DNA of 40,887 nucleotides from an uncultured Neglectibacter sp. (GTDB lineage: Bacteria; Bacillota; Clostridia; Oscillospirales; Acutalibacteraceae): contig CAJFMJ010000003.1 in the NCBI GenBank assembly GCA_904391645.1, positions 1 through 40,887 of the forward strand. The letters run 5' to 3'. The first letter of the stretch is position 1; each line of letters begins with the position of its first letter. The notes beneath the pieces are model-generated. The model was not told where the DNA came from. It searched no databases and was given only the letters and a program-made list of their open reading frames with translations. A program made the translations under genes and the position numbers. Positions 1-10,274 of this stretch are shown here, in pieces.

Positions 1-1137
1 CCAGGCGTTCTTCATGCCGTTTTCCCTGGCGTTCTGGATGGCGTCCTTCACCGCGTCGGGGTTCAGCTCCACCCCCAGCACCTGGCCGGCGCCGTGCTTT
101 GCCACCACCAGGCCGATGGTCCCGATGCCGCAGTAGGCGTCCAGCACCTTTTCCTTCCCGGAAAGCCCGGCAAACTCCATGGCTTTGTTGTAAAGCACTT
201 CCGTCTGGAGGGGGTTGATCTGGTAAAAGGACTTGGCAGAGATCCGGAACTTGCACCCGCACAGCACGTCGGTGATGGTCCCCGGGCCGTAGAGCACCTT
301 TTCCTGGTCCCCCAGCACCATGGAGGTGTACCGGTTGTTCACGTTCTGCAAAATGGTGGTGATCTCCGGGTGGAGGTCCAGCAGGGCCTTCACAAAGTGC
401 TTTTTTGCGGTGAACACAGGGGTGCCCGTCACCAACACCACCATCACTTCCCCGGTGGAGAAGCCCCGCTTCACCAGCACATGGCGCAAAAAGCCCCGGC
501 CGGTGGTTTCATCAAAGGCGGTGAGCTTGAAGTCCTTCAGCAGTTTCCGCACGGAAACGATGATCCGGTCGGCGGTTTCGTCCTCAGTCTGGCAGGAGTC
601 GATAGGCACGATCCGGTGGGTGCTGGACTGGTACACCCCGCTGATGATCCTTCCGTGTCGCTTGTCAAAGCTGAACGCCGCCTGGACCTTGTTCCGGTAG
701 TGGTAGGGGCTTTCCATGCCCAAAATGGGGGAAACCTTCCCAAATTTCCCCAAAAGCTTCTGGCAGCGGTCCTGCTTCCAGAGAAGCTGCCGGGGATAGC
801 TGAGGTTTTGCAGCTGGCAGCCGCCGCATTTCCGGTACACTGGGCAGGGGGTGTGGCCCCCTTGGCCCTCCGGCGGGAGGTTCTCCGGCTGGGGGACCCC
901 AGGCCGTACCGCCTGCACTGCCCCCTTTTTCCCTGGTTGGGCAGGGGCTTGCCTCTGCGCTGGGCGGTTAGGCCGGGCCGCCTCCCCTTTCTTCCCCAGA
1001 CGGGAAGAAGCTTTTCCCCCTTCCTGGGGGTGGGAATCCCGGGCGTTCCGGTTCGGGCGGCCTTCCTGGGGGTGGGAACCCCGGGCGTTCCGCTCCGAGC
1101 GGGCCCCTTTGGGGCGGGAGCTATGTTTTCTCTCCAT
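1..1137 (-). CDS. rlmD: 23S rRNA (uracil-C5)-methyltransferase, RlmD/TrmA family (C-terminus beyond window)
   Basis: SAM-dependent enzyme that methylates C5 of a uridine in 23S rRNA; the closest Firmicute relative is RlmCD. The 379 codons visible start at an ATG preceded by AAAGGAG and run off the left edge, so this is not a pseudogene. About residues 110-125 carry the Fe-S cysteine cluster (CPVYRKCGGCQ). A central RNA-binding region and the SAM motif DAYCGIGTIGL follow, then GVELNPDAVKDAI just before the edge. The catalytic Cys lies outside the window. The first ~100 residues are an Arg/Pro/Gly-rich low-complexity extension, without the usual TRAM domain, and contain a 14-residue tandem repeat (RNARGSHPQEG, then RNARDSHPQEG). 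The exact target uridine cannot be read from the sequence. Confidence 0.88.
   Translation of the reverse strand, partial: MERKHSSRPKGARSERNARGSHPQEGRPNRNARDSHPQEGGKASSRLGKKGEAARPNRPAQRQAPAQPGKKGAVQAVRPGVPQPENLPPEGQGGHTPCPVYRKCGGCQLQNLSYPRQLLWKQDRCQKLLGKFGKVSPILGMESPYHYRNKVQAAFSFDKRHGRIISGVYQSSTHRIVPIDSCQTEDETADRIIVSVRKLLKDFKLTAFDETTGRGFLRHVLVKRGFSTGEVMVVLVTGTPVFTAKKHFVKALLDLHPEITTILQNVNNRYTSMVLGDQEKVLYGPGTITDVLCGCKFRISAKSFYQINPLQTEVLYNKAMEFAGLSGKEKVLDAYCGIGTIGLVVAKHGAGQVLGVELNPDAVKDAIQNARENGMKNAW
1021..1093. repeat. 42-bp tandem repeat inside the rlmD N-terminal extension
   Basis: Two copies, 1021-1051 and 1063-1093, share the run ttcctgggggtgggaa with only a few differences and have a 42-bp period, which keeps frame (14 codons). 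They encode the duplicated basic segment of the methyltransferase extension. Confidence 0.8.
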
Positions 1138-1164
1138 AAGTGGCTCCTTTCGCATAAAGGCAGG

Positions 1165-1237
1165 AAAAGGCTCGCCAAGGACATCCCCTGGGCGGGCCTT
1201 TTCACCGGCTTTTGGAAGTGTGGTTTTCCACACTTCC
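1165..1237 (-). terminator. Two hairpins after accA, probable terminator
   Basis: Downstream of the accA stop (minus strand) comes a perfect stem GGAAGTGTGG/CCACACTTCC with a four-base loop (1214-1237). It is followed by a second, longer hairpin bounded by AAAAGGC and GCCTTTT (1165-1202) whose 3' arm ends in a T-run. The second looks like an intrinsic terminator for the fab/acc operon. The first has no T-run and could be a stabilising stem. Confidence 0.55.
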
Positions 1238-1249
1238 TGAACCGTTTGT

Positions 1250-2014
1250 TTAGAATTTCCGGAACCGCTGGTAGCGCTGCTCCAGCAGCTCTTCCACCGG
1301 CAGGGCGCACAGCTGGGACAGGGTGCTCTCCAGCTGCTCTTTCAGGTGGCTGTAGGTCTGGGAGAACTCCTTCTCCTCGGGGATGACCTGCTCCACCACC
1401 CCCAGCTCCATCATGTCCTGGGCAGTCAGCCGCAGGCAGTCGGCGGCGTCCTTCACCTTTTTGGAGTCCTTCCACAGGATGCTGGCACAGCCCTCGGGGG
1501 AAATCACCGAGTACACTGCGTTTTCCAGAATCCACACCCGGTCGGCCACTGCCAGGGCCAAGGCCCCGCCACTGCCGCCTTCGCCGATGAGCACGGAGAT
1601 CACCGGGGTCTTCAGGCCCGCCATGGCCACCAGGTTTTCCGCAATGGCCTGGCCCTGGCCACGCTCCTCGGCGCCCATGCCGCAGAACGCGCCGGCGGTG
1701 TCCACAAAGCACACCACGGGCCGGTGGAACTTCTCCGCCTGCTCCATCAGCCGCAGGGCTTTCCGGTAGCCCTCCGGGTTGGAGGAGCCAAAGTTGCGCT
1801 TCACACGCTCCCGCATATCCTTGCCCTTGTCCATGGCAATGACGGTGACGGGCTGGCCGTTCAAGGTGGCGATGCCCCCCACGATGGCCGGGTCGTCGGC
1901 AAACCGCCGGTCCCCGTGAAGCTCGATGAAGTCCTCAAAGATGTTCTCGATATAGGAAAGCCCGGTGGGGCGGTCCTTGGCCCGGGCCAGCAGGACCTTT
2001 TCATAAGCGCTCAT
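1250..2014 (-). CDS. accA: Acetyl-CoA carboxylase carboxyltransferase subunit alpha
   Basis: With AccD it forms the cytoplasmic carboxyltransferase that moves the carboxyl group from biotin on AccB to acetyl-CoA, giving malonyl-CoA. The 254 residues show the crotonase-type fold: [13 protein letters not shown] near residues 31-43, [19 protein letters not shown] near 103-121, and the Gly-rich [10 protein letters not shown] near 144-153. It is about 60 residues shorter than the E. coli protein, mainly at the N-terminus. The start overlaps the accD stop by 4 bp (ATGA), so translation is probably coupled. It is the last gene of the operon. Confidence 0.96.
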   Translation of the reverse strand: MSAYEKVLLARAKDRPTGLSYIENIFEDFIELHGDRRFADDPAIVGGIATLNGQPVTVIAMDKGKDMRERVKRNFGSSNPEGYRKALRLMEQAEKFHRPVVCFVDTAGAFCGMGAEERGQGQAIAENLVAMAGLKTPVISVLIGEGGSGGALALAVADRVWILENAVYSVISPEGCASILWKDSKKVKDAADCLRLTAQDMMELGVVEQVIPEEKEFSQTYSHLKEQLESTLSQLCALPVEELLEQRYQRFRKF

Positions 2015-2868
2015 TGTTCTGCCCCCTTCCGGTGAAGCTTTAACAGCTTTCCAATGGTTTCTTTCTGCTGGGTGCGGGGGACGATCAGGTCCACAAAGCC
2101 GTGCTCCAAGAGGAACTCCGCCTTCTGGAAGCCCTGGGGCAGCTTTTTCCGGATGGTCTGCTCAATCACCCGGGCGCCGGCAAAGCCGATGGTGGCTCCC
2201 GGTTCCGCCATGATGATATCCCCGTCCATGGCAAAGCTGGCGGTGACCCCGCCGGTGGTGGGGTCGGTGAGTACCGTCAGGTAGAAGTTCCCCGCGTCCG
2301 AGTGCTTGCGCACTGCCGCGCTGGTCTTGGCCATCTGCATCAGGGACAGGATGCCCTCCTGCATCCGGGCGCCGCCGGACACGGTGAAGCCCACCACCGG
2401 CAGGCTGTGCTCTGTGGCGTACTCAAACAGGCGGGTGATCTTCTCGCCCACCACGGTGCCCATGCTGCCCATCATGAAGTTGGGGTCCATCACAAACAGG
2501 GCGCACTCCTCCCCGGCCACCTGGGCGGTGCCGCAGATCACGCCCTCCTTCTCCCGGGAGGCCAGCTTGGCGTTGCGCAGCTTCTGGTCATAGCCGGGGA
2601 AGGAGAGCACGTCCCGGCTCTTCATGTCCCCATACAGCTCGGAAAAGCTGTCCTCGTCCACCAGGTACACGATCCTGTCCCGGGGCCCCATGCGGAAGTG
2701 GTACCCGCAGGCGGTGCACACCTGCAGGTTGTCCTGCAAATCGTTCAAGGGCAGCTGCACCCCGCAGTGGGGGCAGGCGGTGCGGATGCCGGCGTCCTCT
2801 TCCGGCACCGGCTTGCCGCCCTTTTCCAGCTCGTTTTCAGGCGAGCGGAACAGGCCCATCAAATTCAT
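2011..2868 (-). CDS. accD: Acetyl-CoA carboxylase carboxyltransferase subunit beta
   Basis: Partner of AccA in the carboxyltransferase half-reaction. An N-terminal zinc ribbon is visible (Cys32, Cys35, Cys51, Cys54 in CPHC..CTAC). The crotonase-like carboxyltransferase fold follows, with [20 protein letters not shown] and [15 protein letters not shown] typical of AccD. The 285-residue length is normal. The start is slightly uncertain: ATG at 2868 has an AAGGT directly against it, whereas the in-frame ATG three codons later (2859) would place that AAGGT at a normal distance. Confidence 0.96.
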   Translation of the reverse strand: MNLMGLFRSPENELEKGGKPVPEEDAGIRTACPHCGVQLPLNDLQDNLQVCTACGYHFRMGPRDRIVYLVDEDSFSELYGDMKSRDVLSFPGYDQKLRNAKLASREKEGVICGTAQVAGEECALFVMDPNFMMGSMGTVVGEKITRLFEYATEHSLPVVGFTVSGGARMQEGILSLMQMAKTSAAVRKHSDAGNFYLTVLTDPTTGGVTASFAMDGDIIMAEPGATIGFAGARVIEQTIRKKLPQGFQKAEFLLEHGFVDLIVPRTQQKETIGKLLKLHRKGAEQ

Positions 2869-2917
2869 ACCTTGCCATCACCCTTCTTTGTGGAATCCCA
2901 AGGGCCGCAGCGTTTTC

Positions 2918-4237
<1,320 letters not shown>

Positions 4238-4272
4238 TTGCTTTCATCCTTTCCGCAAAGGCAGAGCCTGCC

Positions 4273-4692
4273 TTATTCGGATTTCACCAGCGCGAAGGAA
4301 AACTCCGCACTGACGCACAGCTTGCCATTGACCATACCCTTGCCCTTGGCAAAGTAGAACTGGCCCCGCTGACGGGTGATCTCACACTCTGTTTCCAAGG
4401 TGTCGCCGGGCTTCACCTGGCCCCGGAACTTCACCTTATCCAGGCTGGTGAACAGGGGGGTGCAGCCCTCGGAGGCGCCGCTTGCCAGCAGCACGCAGGC
4501 AGACTGGGCCAGCATCTCGCACTGGATCACCCCAGGCACCACGGGATTCCCGGGGAAATGCCCCTGGAGGAAATACTCGTCGCCCTTGATGTGGCACTTG
4601 CCGTAGGCCACGCCGTCGATCAATTCCACCTCGTCCACCAGCAGCATGGGCTCCCGGTGGGGGAGGATCTTTTTGATTTCTTCTTTATTCAT
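4273..4692 (-). CDS. fabZ: 3-hydroxyacyl-ACP dehydratase FabZ
   Basis: Dehydrates (3R)-hydroxyacyl-ACP to trans-2-enoyl-ACP. The hot-dog fold is shown by ILPHREPMLLVDEV near the N-terminus (catalytic His) and GHFPGNPVVPGVIQCE near the middle (catalytic Glu). I place the start at the ATG giving MNKEEIKKI (139 residues, the usual size) because AAGAGG lies seven bases before it. A GTG at 4710, overlapping the accB stop by 4 bp, is a possible alternative that adds six residues. No FabA-like isomerase motif is obvious. Confidence 0.94.
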   Translation of the reverse strand: MNKEEIKKILPHREPMLLVDEVELIDGVAYGKCHIKGDEYFLQGHFPGNPVVPGVIQCEMLAQSACVLLASGASEGCTPLFTSLDKVKFRGQVKPGDTLETECEITRQRGQFYFAKGKGMVNGKLCVSAEFSFALVKSE

Positions 4693-4706
4693 TGGGATAC
4701 ACCTCT

Positions 4707-5162
4707 TCACACGATCCGGAACAGGGGCTGGTTGTACTCCACCACCTGGCCGTTGCCCACGCAGATCTCCGCCACGGTGCCGTCCACCTCACTGGGGATC
4801 TCGTTCATCAGCTTCATGGCCTCGATGATGCACAGGGTGTCGCCCTTCTTCACCTGGTCGCCCACCTCCACAAAAGGACGGGCGTCGGGAGAGGGAGAGG
4901 CGTAAAACACGCCCACGGTGGGGGACAGCACCAAGGTGCCCTCCTTCTGGGGGGCAGCCTGCTCATGGGAAACCCCCAGGGCTTCCGCGCCCGCCGCCGG
5001 AGCGGGGGCTGCCACCGGCATCACCGGGGCAGCGGGGGCCACAGCCACCACTTCCTGCTGACGCTCCAGGCGCAGCTCTACATCGCCCTCCACCAGCTCC
5101 AAGCCGGTGAGGCCGGTTTCCTGCATCAGTTTGGCAAGGCTTTCAATCTTTTTCACATCCAT
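4707..5162 (-). CDS. accB: Biotin carboxyl carrier protein of acetyl-CoA carboxylase
   Basis: Swings biotin between AccC and the AccA/AccD pair. The C-terminal biotinyl domain is clear: [17 protein letters not shown] with the biotinylated Lys117 in the EAMKLMNE motif. Residues ~39-60 form the usual flexible Ala/Pro-rich linker, and the N-terminal ~35 residues match the BCCP leader region ([13 protein letters not shown]). The length of 151 is normal. Its ribosome site GGAGGG lies within the end of fabF, three bases before the accB start, so the two are probably co-translated. Confidence 0.96.
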   Translation of the reverse strand: MDVKKIESLAKLMQETGLTGLELVEGDVELRLERQQEVVAVAPAAPVMPVAAPAPAAGAEALGVSHEQAAPQKEGTLVLSPTVGVFYASPSPDARPFVEVGDQVKKGDTLCIIEAMKLMNEIPSEVDGTVAEICVGNGQVVEYNQPLFRIV

Positions 5163-5165
5163 AGC

Positions 5166-6398
5166 TTAAACCCTCCGGAAAGCAAGATAGGCGTTGTGGC
5201 CGCCAAAGCCCAAAGAAGCGGAAAGCGCCAGGTCCACCTGGGCCTCGCGGGCCACGTTGGGAACGTAATCCAGGTCGCACTCCGGGTCGGGCTCCTGGTA
5301 GCCGATGGTGGGGGGCACGATGCCCTCCTTCACAGCCAGCACACTGGCGATGGCCTCCACGGCCCCTGCCGCGCCCAGCATATGGCCGGTCATGGACTTG
5401 GTGGAGGAAACCATGCACTTGTGGGCGGCTTCCTCGCCCAGGGCCTTCTTGATGGCCTTGGTTTCACCGGAGTCATTGAGAGGGGTGCTGGTGCCGTGGG
5501 CGTTGATGTACAGTTTGGAGAAATCCTCGCAGCCGCCGGCCTCTTCCAAAGCCATGGTCAGGGCCGCGGCGCCGCCCAAGCCTTCCGGATGGGGGGCGGT
5601 GATGTGGTGGGCGTCGCAGGAAACACCGTAGCCGCACAGTTCGCCGTAGATCTTGGCGCCCCGGGCCACAGCGTGCTCGTACTCTTCCAGCACCAGGGCA
5701 CCGGCGCCCTCGCCCATGACAAAGCCGTTGCGGCGGGCGTCAAAGGGCACGCAGGCGGCAGCCGGGTCCTCGGTGGTGGACAGGGCCTTCATATTGCTGA
5801 AGCCCGCCACGCCAATGGGGATGATGGCCGCTTCCGCGCCGCCGGTGAGCACCGCGTCCAGATAGCCGTGCTTGATGGCCCGGTAGGCCTCGCCGATGGC
5901 GTTGTTGCCGGTGGCGCAGGCAGTGACGATGGGGATGGAAGCCCCCTGGAAGTTGTATTTAATGGCGATCAGGCCGCCGGCCATGTTGATGATCATGCCG
6001 GGGACAAAGAAGGGGGACACCCGGCGGGGGCCCTTCTCCATGAGGACTTTCTGCTCCTCGGCGAAGGTGCTCATGCCGCCGATGCCGGAGCCAAAGTAGG
6101 TGCCAATGCGCTGGGGGGGCAGGGTATCTTTGATACCGCTCTCCTCCACGGCCTGGGTGGCCGCGGCCATGGCATACCAGCAGAACACGTCGAATTTCCG
6201 GATCTCCGACTTTTCCATGTACTGCAAGGGGTCGAAGTCCTTCACCTCGCCGGCCACCTTCACCTTGTAGTCGGTGGTGTCAAAGTGGGTGATGGGGCCG
6301 ATGCCGCACTTGCCGTTTTTCAAACTCTCCCAAAAGGCGGGCACGTCGTTGCCGATGGGGGTAACACAGCCCATACCTGTGATGACGACTCTTCTCAT
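5166..6398 (-). CDS. fabF: 3-oxoacyl-ACP synthase II (FabF)
   Basis: Condenses malonyl-ACP with acyl-ACP in each elongation round. The catalytic triad is visible: Cys161 in VTACATGNNAIGEA, His301 in INAHGTSTPLND, and His339 next to Lys334 in TKSMTGHMLGAAG. Length 410 is standard for KAS II. The start ATG has GGAGG nine bases upstream and overlaps the fabG stop by 4 bp (ATGA). No second FabF or FabB is present in the window. Confidence 0.97.
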   Translation of the reverse strand: MRRVVITGMGCVTPIGNDVPAFWESLKNGKCGIGPITHFDTTDYKVKVAGEVKDFDPLQYMEKSEIRKFDVFCWYAMAAATQAVEESGIKDTLPPQRIGTYFGSGIGGMSTFAEEQKVLMEKGPRRVSPFFVPGMIINMAGGLIAIKYNFQGASIPIVTACATGNNAIGEAYRAIKHGYLDAVLTGGAEAAIIPIGVAGFSNMKALSTTEDPAAACVPFDARRNGFVMGEGAGALVLEEYEHAVARGAKIYGELCGYGVSCDAHHITAPHPEGLGGAAALTMALEEAGGCEDFSKLYINAHGTSTPLNDSGETKAIKKALGEEAAHKCMVSSTKSMTGHMLGAAGAVEAIASVLAVKEGIVPPTIGYQEPDPECDLDYVPNVAREAQVDLALSASLGFGGHNAYLAFRRV

Positions 6399-7132
6399 AT
6401 TGCCAGGCCTCCGTCCACGCGAATGGTTTCGCCGGTGATGTAGTCAGACTCGGGGGAGGCCAAGAACAGCGCCAAGTTGGCCACGTCCTCGGGGGTGCCC
6501 ATCTTCCGCATGGGGACCTGCACCAGCAGGGGGTTGTCCTCCTTGATGTCCTTGGTCATGGCGGTTTCGATGAACCCGGGGGCAATGCAGTTGCAGCACA
6601 CGCCACGGCTACCCAGCTCCTTGGCCACCGACTTGCTCATGCCGATGAGCCCCGCCTTGGAAGCGGCGTAGTTCACCTGGCCCACGTTGCCCACCAGGCC
6701 CGCGATGGAGCTGATGTTGATGATCTTGCCGCTCTTCTTGCGCATAAAGTCCCGGTAGCAGGCGCGGATCATATGGAAAGCGCCCTTCAGGTTGATGTCC
6801 AGCACCATATCGTAGTCGGCGTCCTTCATGGTGACCATCAGGCCGTCCCGGGTGACACCGGCGTTGTTCACCAGGATGTCCACCTTGCCCAGGTCCTTCT
6901 TCACCGCGGCCACGGTTTCCTCCACGGCCTTCTCGTCCCGCACGTCACAGGGATAGCTCACTGCCCGGCGGCCCAGGGCCTCGATCTCTTTGCAGGTTTC
7001 CAGGGCAGGCTCTTCCGGCCCCACATAGATCACAGCCACGTCGGCGCCGTTTGCTGCCAGCTTCAAAGCGATGGCCTTGCCCAACCCCTGGGAAGCGCCG
7101 GTCACCAGCGCGATCTTTCCTTCCAGCTTCAT
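6395..7132 (-). CDS. fabG: 3-oxoacyl-ACP reductase FabG
   Basis: NADPH-dependent reduction of 3-oxoacyl-ACP. Classical short-chain dehydrogenase: TGASQGLG cofactor loop (11-18), NNAG (89-92), catalytic Ser142, Tyr155 and Lys159 in YAASK, and the C-terminal TGETIRVDGG. I chose the ATG at 7132 (MKLEGKI, 245 residues) because AGGAGG sits eight bases upstream. A longer frame adds nine residues that do not belong to the family. Its position in the operon separates its role from the second SDR at 10342-11067. Confidence 0.96.
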   Translation of the reverse strand: MKLEGKIALVTGASQGLGKAIALKLAANGADVAVIYVGPEEPALETCKEIEALGRRAVSYPCDVRDEKAVEETVAAVKKDLGKVDILVNNAGVTRDGLMVTMKDADYDMVLDINLKGAFHMIRACYRDFMRKKSGKIINISSIAGLVGNVGQVNYAASKAGLIGMSKSVAKELGSRGVCCNCIAPGFIETAMTKDIKEDNPLLVQVPMRKMGTPEDVANLALFLASPESDYITGETIRVDGGLAI

Positions 7133-7282
7133 GTTGTCTGACCTCCTGTCCGCCCCCAACCGGGGACGGCTTATTTGGTTTCTTCTTTAAGATTGGTAAA
7201 AAGCATTCTCTATGGCATCCCCGCCAGGCGGTCTGAGGGGCGTTCCCCCGCACTCCCCGCCCTGGGGGTCCTTACAAAATGG

Positions 7283-8203
7283 TCAACCCTGGGCCTTCAC
7301 GGCCTCCAACGCCGCCTGGAGGGTTTCCCCGTCCTGGACGTTCAGGGTCTTCACGCCCTTGGCGGTCTTGCGGATCAGCCCGCACAGTGTCTTGCCAGGG
7401 CCGCACTCGATGAAGGTATCCACGCCCAGTTCCACCAGACGCTCCACCGTTTCCTGCCACTGCACCGGGTTTTTCACCTGCTGGGTGAGAAGCTCTTTGG
7501 CAGAGCCATCGTAGGGCTGGGCGGTGTAGTTGGCATACACCGGCACCCGGGCCTCTGAGAGCTCCATGGGCTCCAACACCTCACAGAGGGTCTGGGAAGC
7601 GCTCTCCATAAAGGGGGAGTGGAATCCGCCGCTCACTGCCAGAGGCACAGCCTTGCCGCCGGCCTCGGCCACCTTGCCGCAGAACGCCTCGATCTGGGAC
7701 TTCTCCCCGGCGCACACCAGCTGCCCGGGGCAGTTGTAGTTGACGGGCCACACCTTCTCAAAGCCGGCGCACAGCTCTTCCACTTGCTCATTTTTCAGCT
7801 TCAGCACGGCGGCCATGGCCCCGGGGTTTTCCTCCCCGGCCTTCTGCATGGCCTCGGCCCGCTTGCACACAAAATCGAACCCCTGCTCTTCGCTGAACAC
7901 CCCGGCAAAGCTGAGAGCGGCGATCTCTCCCAGGGAGAAGCCCGCCACATAGTCGGGGGTCACGCCTGCTTCCTCCAGGGCCTTGGCGGCTGCCAGGTCC
8001 ACGCAGTAGAGGCAGGGCTGGGTGTTTTTGGTGATGGACAGTTCCTCGGCAGTGCCGGTGAAGCACTGCTCACTGGTGCCGGGGCGCAGCTTGTCGGCGG
8101 CGTCGAACACGGCCTTGGCGGCGGGGCTTACCTCACACAGGGACTGGCCCATGCCGCTGTACTGGGCCCCCTGGCCCGCGAAAACAAAGGCTATTTTACC
8201 CAT
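7283..8203 (-). CDS. fabD: Malonyl-CoA:ACP acyltransferase
   Basis: Transfers malonyl from CoA to acyl carrier protein. MGKIAFVFAGQGAQYSGMG is the typical N-terminus, Ser90 in GFSLGEIAAL is the nucleophile, and the catalytic His lies in SGGFHSPFME near residue 197. It is 306 residues long. The start at 8203 has AAAGGAG upstream and overlaps the end of fabK by 13 bp. The open frame continues upstream but only as an out-of-frame shadow of fabK. A 150-base gap to fabG follows, longer than other gaps in the operon. Confidence 0.95.
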   Translation of the reverse strand: MGKIAFVFAGQGAQYSGMGQSLCEVSPAAKAVFDAADKLRPGTSEQCFTGTAEELSITKNTQPCLYCVDLAAAKALEEAGVTPDYVAGFSLGEIAALSFAGVFSEEQGFDFVCKRAEAMQKAGEENPGAMAAVLKLKNEQVEELCAGFEKVWPVNYNCPGQLVCAGEKSQIEAFCGKVAEAGGKAVPLAVSGGFHSPFMESASQTLCEVLEPMELSEARVPVYANYTAQPYDGSAKELLTQQVKNPVQWQETVERLVELGVDTFIECGPGKTLCGLIRKTAKGVKTLNVQDGETLQAALEAVKAQG

Positions 8204-9135
8204 TTGGTCGCTCCTTTCAGCACCTCTTCCGCCTCTTGGAACATCTCCTGGATGATCTCCGCGGCGGGCTGCTCTTTGTTCACCATGCCGGCGATCTGCC
8301 CGGCCAGGAAGTCGCCGGTCTTCTCGTCGCCTTCCACAGCGGCCCGGTACAGGGCGCCGCTGCCCAGCTTCTCCAGCTCCTCGTCGGAGATCTGGCTGTA
8401 CTCGGCCTTGGCGTACTCTTTGGCGAACTGGTTCTTGATCTGCCGCACCGGATGGCCCAGCCGCTTGCCGGTGACCATGGTGGCGATATCGTTGGCCTTT
8501 AAGACCTTTTTCTTGTAGTTGGGATGGACGCCGCACTCCTCAGCCACCAGGAACCGGGTGCCCACCTGGACGCCCACGGCACCCAGCTGGAAGGCCGCCG
8601 CAATGCCCCGGCCGTCGCCGATGCCGCCTGCTGCCAGAACGGGCAGGGTGGTGGCGTCCACCACCTGGGGCACCAGCACCATGGTGGTCAGGTCACCCAC
8701 GTGGCCGCCGGACTCGCCGCCCTCAGCGATGATGGCCGCAGCGCCTGCCTTGGTCACCAGCCGGGCCATGGCAACGCTTGCCACCACGGGGATCACCTTG
8801 ATGCCGGCTTCCAGCCACATGGGCATATACCGGGAGGGGTTGCCCGCGCCGGTGGTGACCACAGCCACCTTTTCCTCGGCCACCAGCTTGGCCACCTCGT
8901 CGGCAAAGGGGGACATGAGCATGATGTTCACGCCAAAGGGCTTGTCGGTGAGGCTGCGGGCCAGGTCGATCTGCTTTTTCAGGTACTCGGCGTTGGCATT
9001 CATGGCGGAGATGATCCCCAGGCCGCCGCCGTTGGACACGGCCGCTGCCAGCTTGCCATCGGAGATCCAGGCCATGCCGCCCTGGAAAATGGGGTATTCA
9101 ATGCCCAAAAGGTCGCAAATGGGCGTTCTGATCAT
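8191..9135 (-). CDS. fabK: Enoyl-ACP reductase II (FMN-dependent FabK)
   Basis: Reduces trans-2-enoyl-ACP, the last step of each elongation cycle, using FMN and NAD(P)H. The 314 residues match the FabK/2-nitropropane-dioxygenase TIM barrel: PIFQGGMAWIS at the N-terminus, AEGGESGGHVG around the substrate pocket, and LAAGGIGDGRGIAAA plus GAVGVQVGTRFL for FMN phosphate binding. Enzymes of this type are known to be insensitive to triclosan. No fabI or fabL occurs in the window. It is the second gene of the operon after fabH. Confidence 0.95.
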   Translation of the reverse strand: MIRTPICDLLGIEYPIFQGGMAWISDGKLAAAVSNGGGLGIISAMNANAEYLKKQIDLARSLTDKPFGVNIMLMSPFADEVAKLVAEEKVAVVTTGAGNPSRYMPMWLEAGIKVIPVVASVAMARLVTKAGAAAIIAEGGESGGHVGDLTTMVLVPQVVDATTLPVLAAGGIGDGRGIAAAFQLGAVGVQVGTRFLVAEECGVHPNYKKKVLKANDIATMVTGKRLGHPVRQIKNQFAKEYAKAEYSQISDEELEKLGSGALYRAAVEGDEKTGDFLAGQIAGMVNKEQPAAEIIQEMFQEAEEVLKGATKWVK

Positions 9136-9170
9136 AAGGCTTCAATCCTTTCTCTTATGGTTCTATCCAC

Positions 9171-9187
9171 AGCGGGGAAGCCCCGCT
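9171..9187. other. Stem-loop between fabH and fabK
   Basis: Perfect 7-bp stem AGCGGGG/CCCCGCT with loop AAG. Read in the direction of the operon it has no T-run, so it is more likely a processing or partial-termination stem than a strong terminator. This 71-base gap is also where acpP is often found in related operons; it is too short to hold one. Confidence 0.5.
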
Positions 9188-9206
9188 TATTTTTACGCAG
9201 CGGATC

Positions 9207-10163
9207 TCACCAACGGATCACGCTGGCCGCGGTGGAAAGCCCGCCGCCAAAGGCGGTGAGCACCACGTAATCCCCCCGCTGCAAAAGCCCCTGGCGGTTG
9301 GCCTCGTCCAGCAGGATGGGCTCACTGGCAGAGGAGGTGTTGCCAAACCGGTCGATGTTCATCAAGAACTTCTCCGGGGCAATCTCCGGCAGCCGGCGGC
9401 GAGCCTCGTTGATGATCCGGTAGTTGGCCTGGTGGGGGATGACGGCCTTCACCTGGTCCCCGGTGATCCCGGCCTGCTCCATCACCAGCCGCACGTCCCG
9501 CACCATGGAGGTGACCGCAAACTTATAGGTTTCCTGGCCGGCCATAAACACGCAATTCTTTTTCAGTTCATTTTCATAGAACGGGGAGTTGTCCCACTTG
9601 GTGGGGATGGAGATCACGTTGTCCCCGCCAATGGTGCTCAGGGTGGAGGAGAGGTAGTTGTCCCCTTCGCCCAACACAGCTGCCCCGGCGCCGTCGCCGA
9701 AGATGACGCAGGTGCTCCGGTCGGTCCAGTCGATCAGGCCGCTCATCCGCTCAGAGCTGACCACCAGCACCTTCTTCACCACCTTGCGGGCAAAGAACCC
9801 GGCCGCCACGTCCAGGGCAAACAGGAACCCGGGGCAGGCCACGTTCATGTCAAAGCAGGGGCAGGTGGCGCCAATGCGGTTCTGCACCATGCCCGCCAGC
9901 CCGGGGGAGATGGAGTCGGCACTGATGGTGGCGCCGATGATCAGGTCCAGCTCCTGGGGTTTGACACCGGCGTTTTCCAGGGCCGCCAACGCCGCGGCCA
10001 CGCCCATGTCCGTGTTGCTCTCGGTGGTGCACACATGGCGCTCTTTCACACCCACCCGCTTTGTGATCCACTCGTCTGAAGTTTCTACCATGTTGGAAAG
10101 GTCGTCGTTTGTGAGGACTCTTTCCGGCGCAAAGCTGCCTGTACCCAGAATCTGAAAGCTCAT
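9207..10163 (-). CDS. fabH: 3-oxoacyl-ACP synthase III (FabH)
   Basis: Initiating condensation of acetyl- (or branched acyl-) CoA with malonyl-ACP. Catalytic residues: Cys110 in MNVACPGFLFAL, His244 in IPHQANYRI and Asn275 in FGNTSSAS. The motif around the cysteine reads ACPGF rather than the more usual ACSGF. The 318-residue form starts at the ATG at 10163, with AGGAG eight bases upstream; the open frame extends further but without family similarity. It is the first gene of the acc/fab operon, about 75 bases downstream of the predicted transcription start. Confidence 0.95.
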   Translation of the reverse strand: MSFQILGTGSFAPERVLTNDDLSNMVETSDEWITKRVGVKERHVCTTESNTDMGVAAALAALENAGVKPQELDLIIGATISADSISPGLAGMVQNRIGATCPCFDMNVACPGFLFALDVAAGFFARKVVKKVLVVSSERMSGLIDWTDRSTCVIFGDGAGAAVLGEGDNYLSSTLSTIGGDNVISIPTKWDNSPFYENELKKNCVFMAGQETYKFAVTSMVRDVRLVMEQAGITGDQVKAVIPHQANYRIINEARRRLPEIAPEKFLMNIDRFGNTSSASEPILLDEANRQGLLQRGDYVVLTAFGGGLSTAASVIRW

Positions 10164-10245
10164 ATCCCGATCTCCTGTTCTTGTTTTTTCTCTCTTTTTT
10201 TCACCGGTTTTCCCGGCCATGTAACAGAGGGAGCTTAACCTCTTT

Positions 10246-10274
10246 ATTTTATAAGAAAAGGGAGGATTTGTCAA
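10246..10274 (-). promoter_or_regulatory. Sigma-A promoter of the fab/acc operon
   Basis: Minus strand: TTGACA (10274-10269), a 17-base spacer, TAAAAT (10251-10246). The -35 hexamer is perfect and the -10 differs in one base. Start is expected near 10239. The -35 box lies in the loop of the terminator that ends the upstream gene. Confidence 0.82.

Noticed and set aside
1-1137. Truncated pseudogene of rlmD
   Set aside because: The frame is open up to the window edge; the missing C-terminus is due to the cut.
4692-6443. A 583-codon open frame on the plus strand across accB and fabF
   Set aside because: Shadow of real minus-strand genes; no domain and no credible ribosome site.
8204-8536. N-terminal extension of fabD upstream of 8203
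   Set aside because: It overlaps fabK out of frame and is Arg/Gln-rich noise; the ATG at 8203 has a good ribosome site and the family N-terminus.
9136-9206. Possible acpP between fabK and fabH
   Set aside because: 71 bases are too few, and no DSLD motif occurs in any frame.
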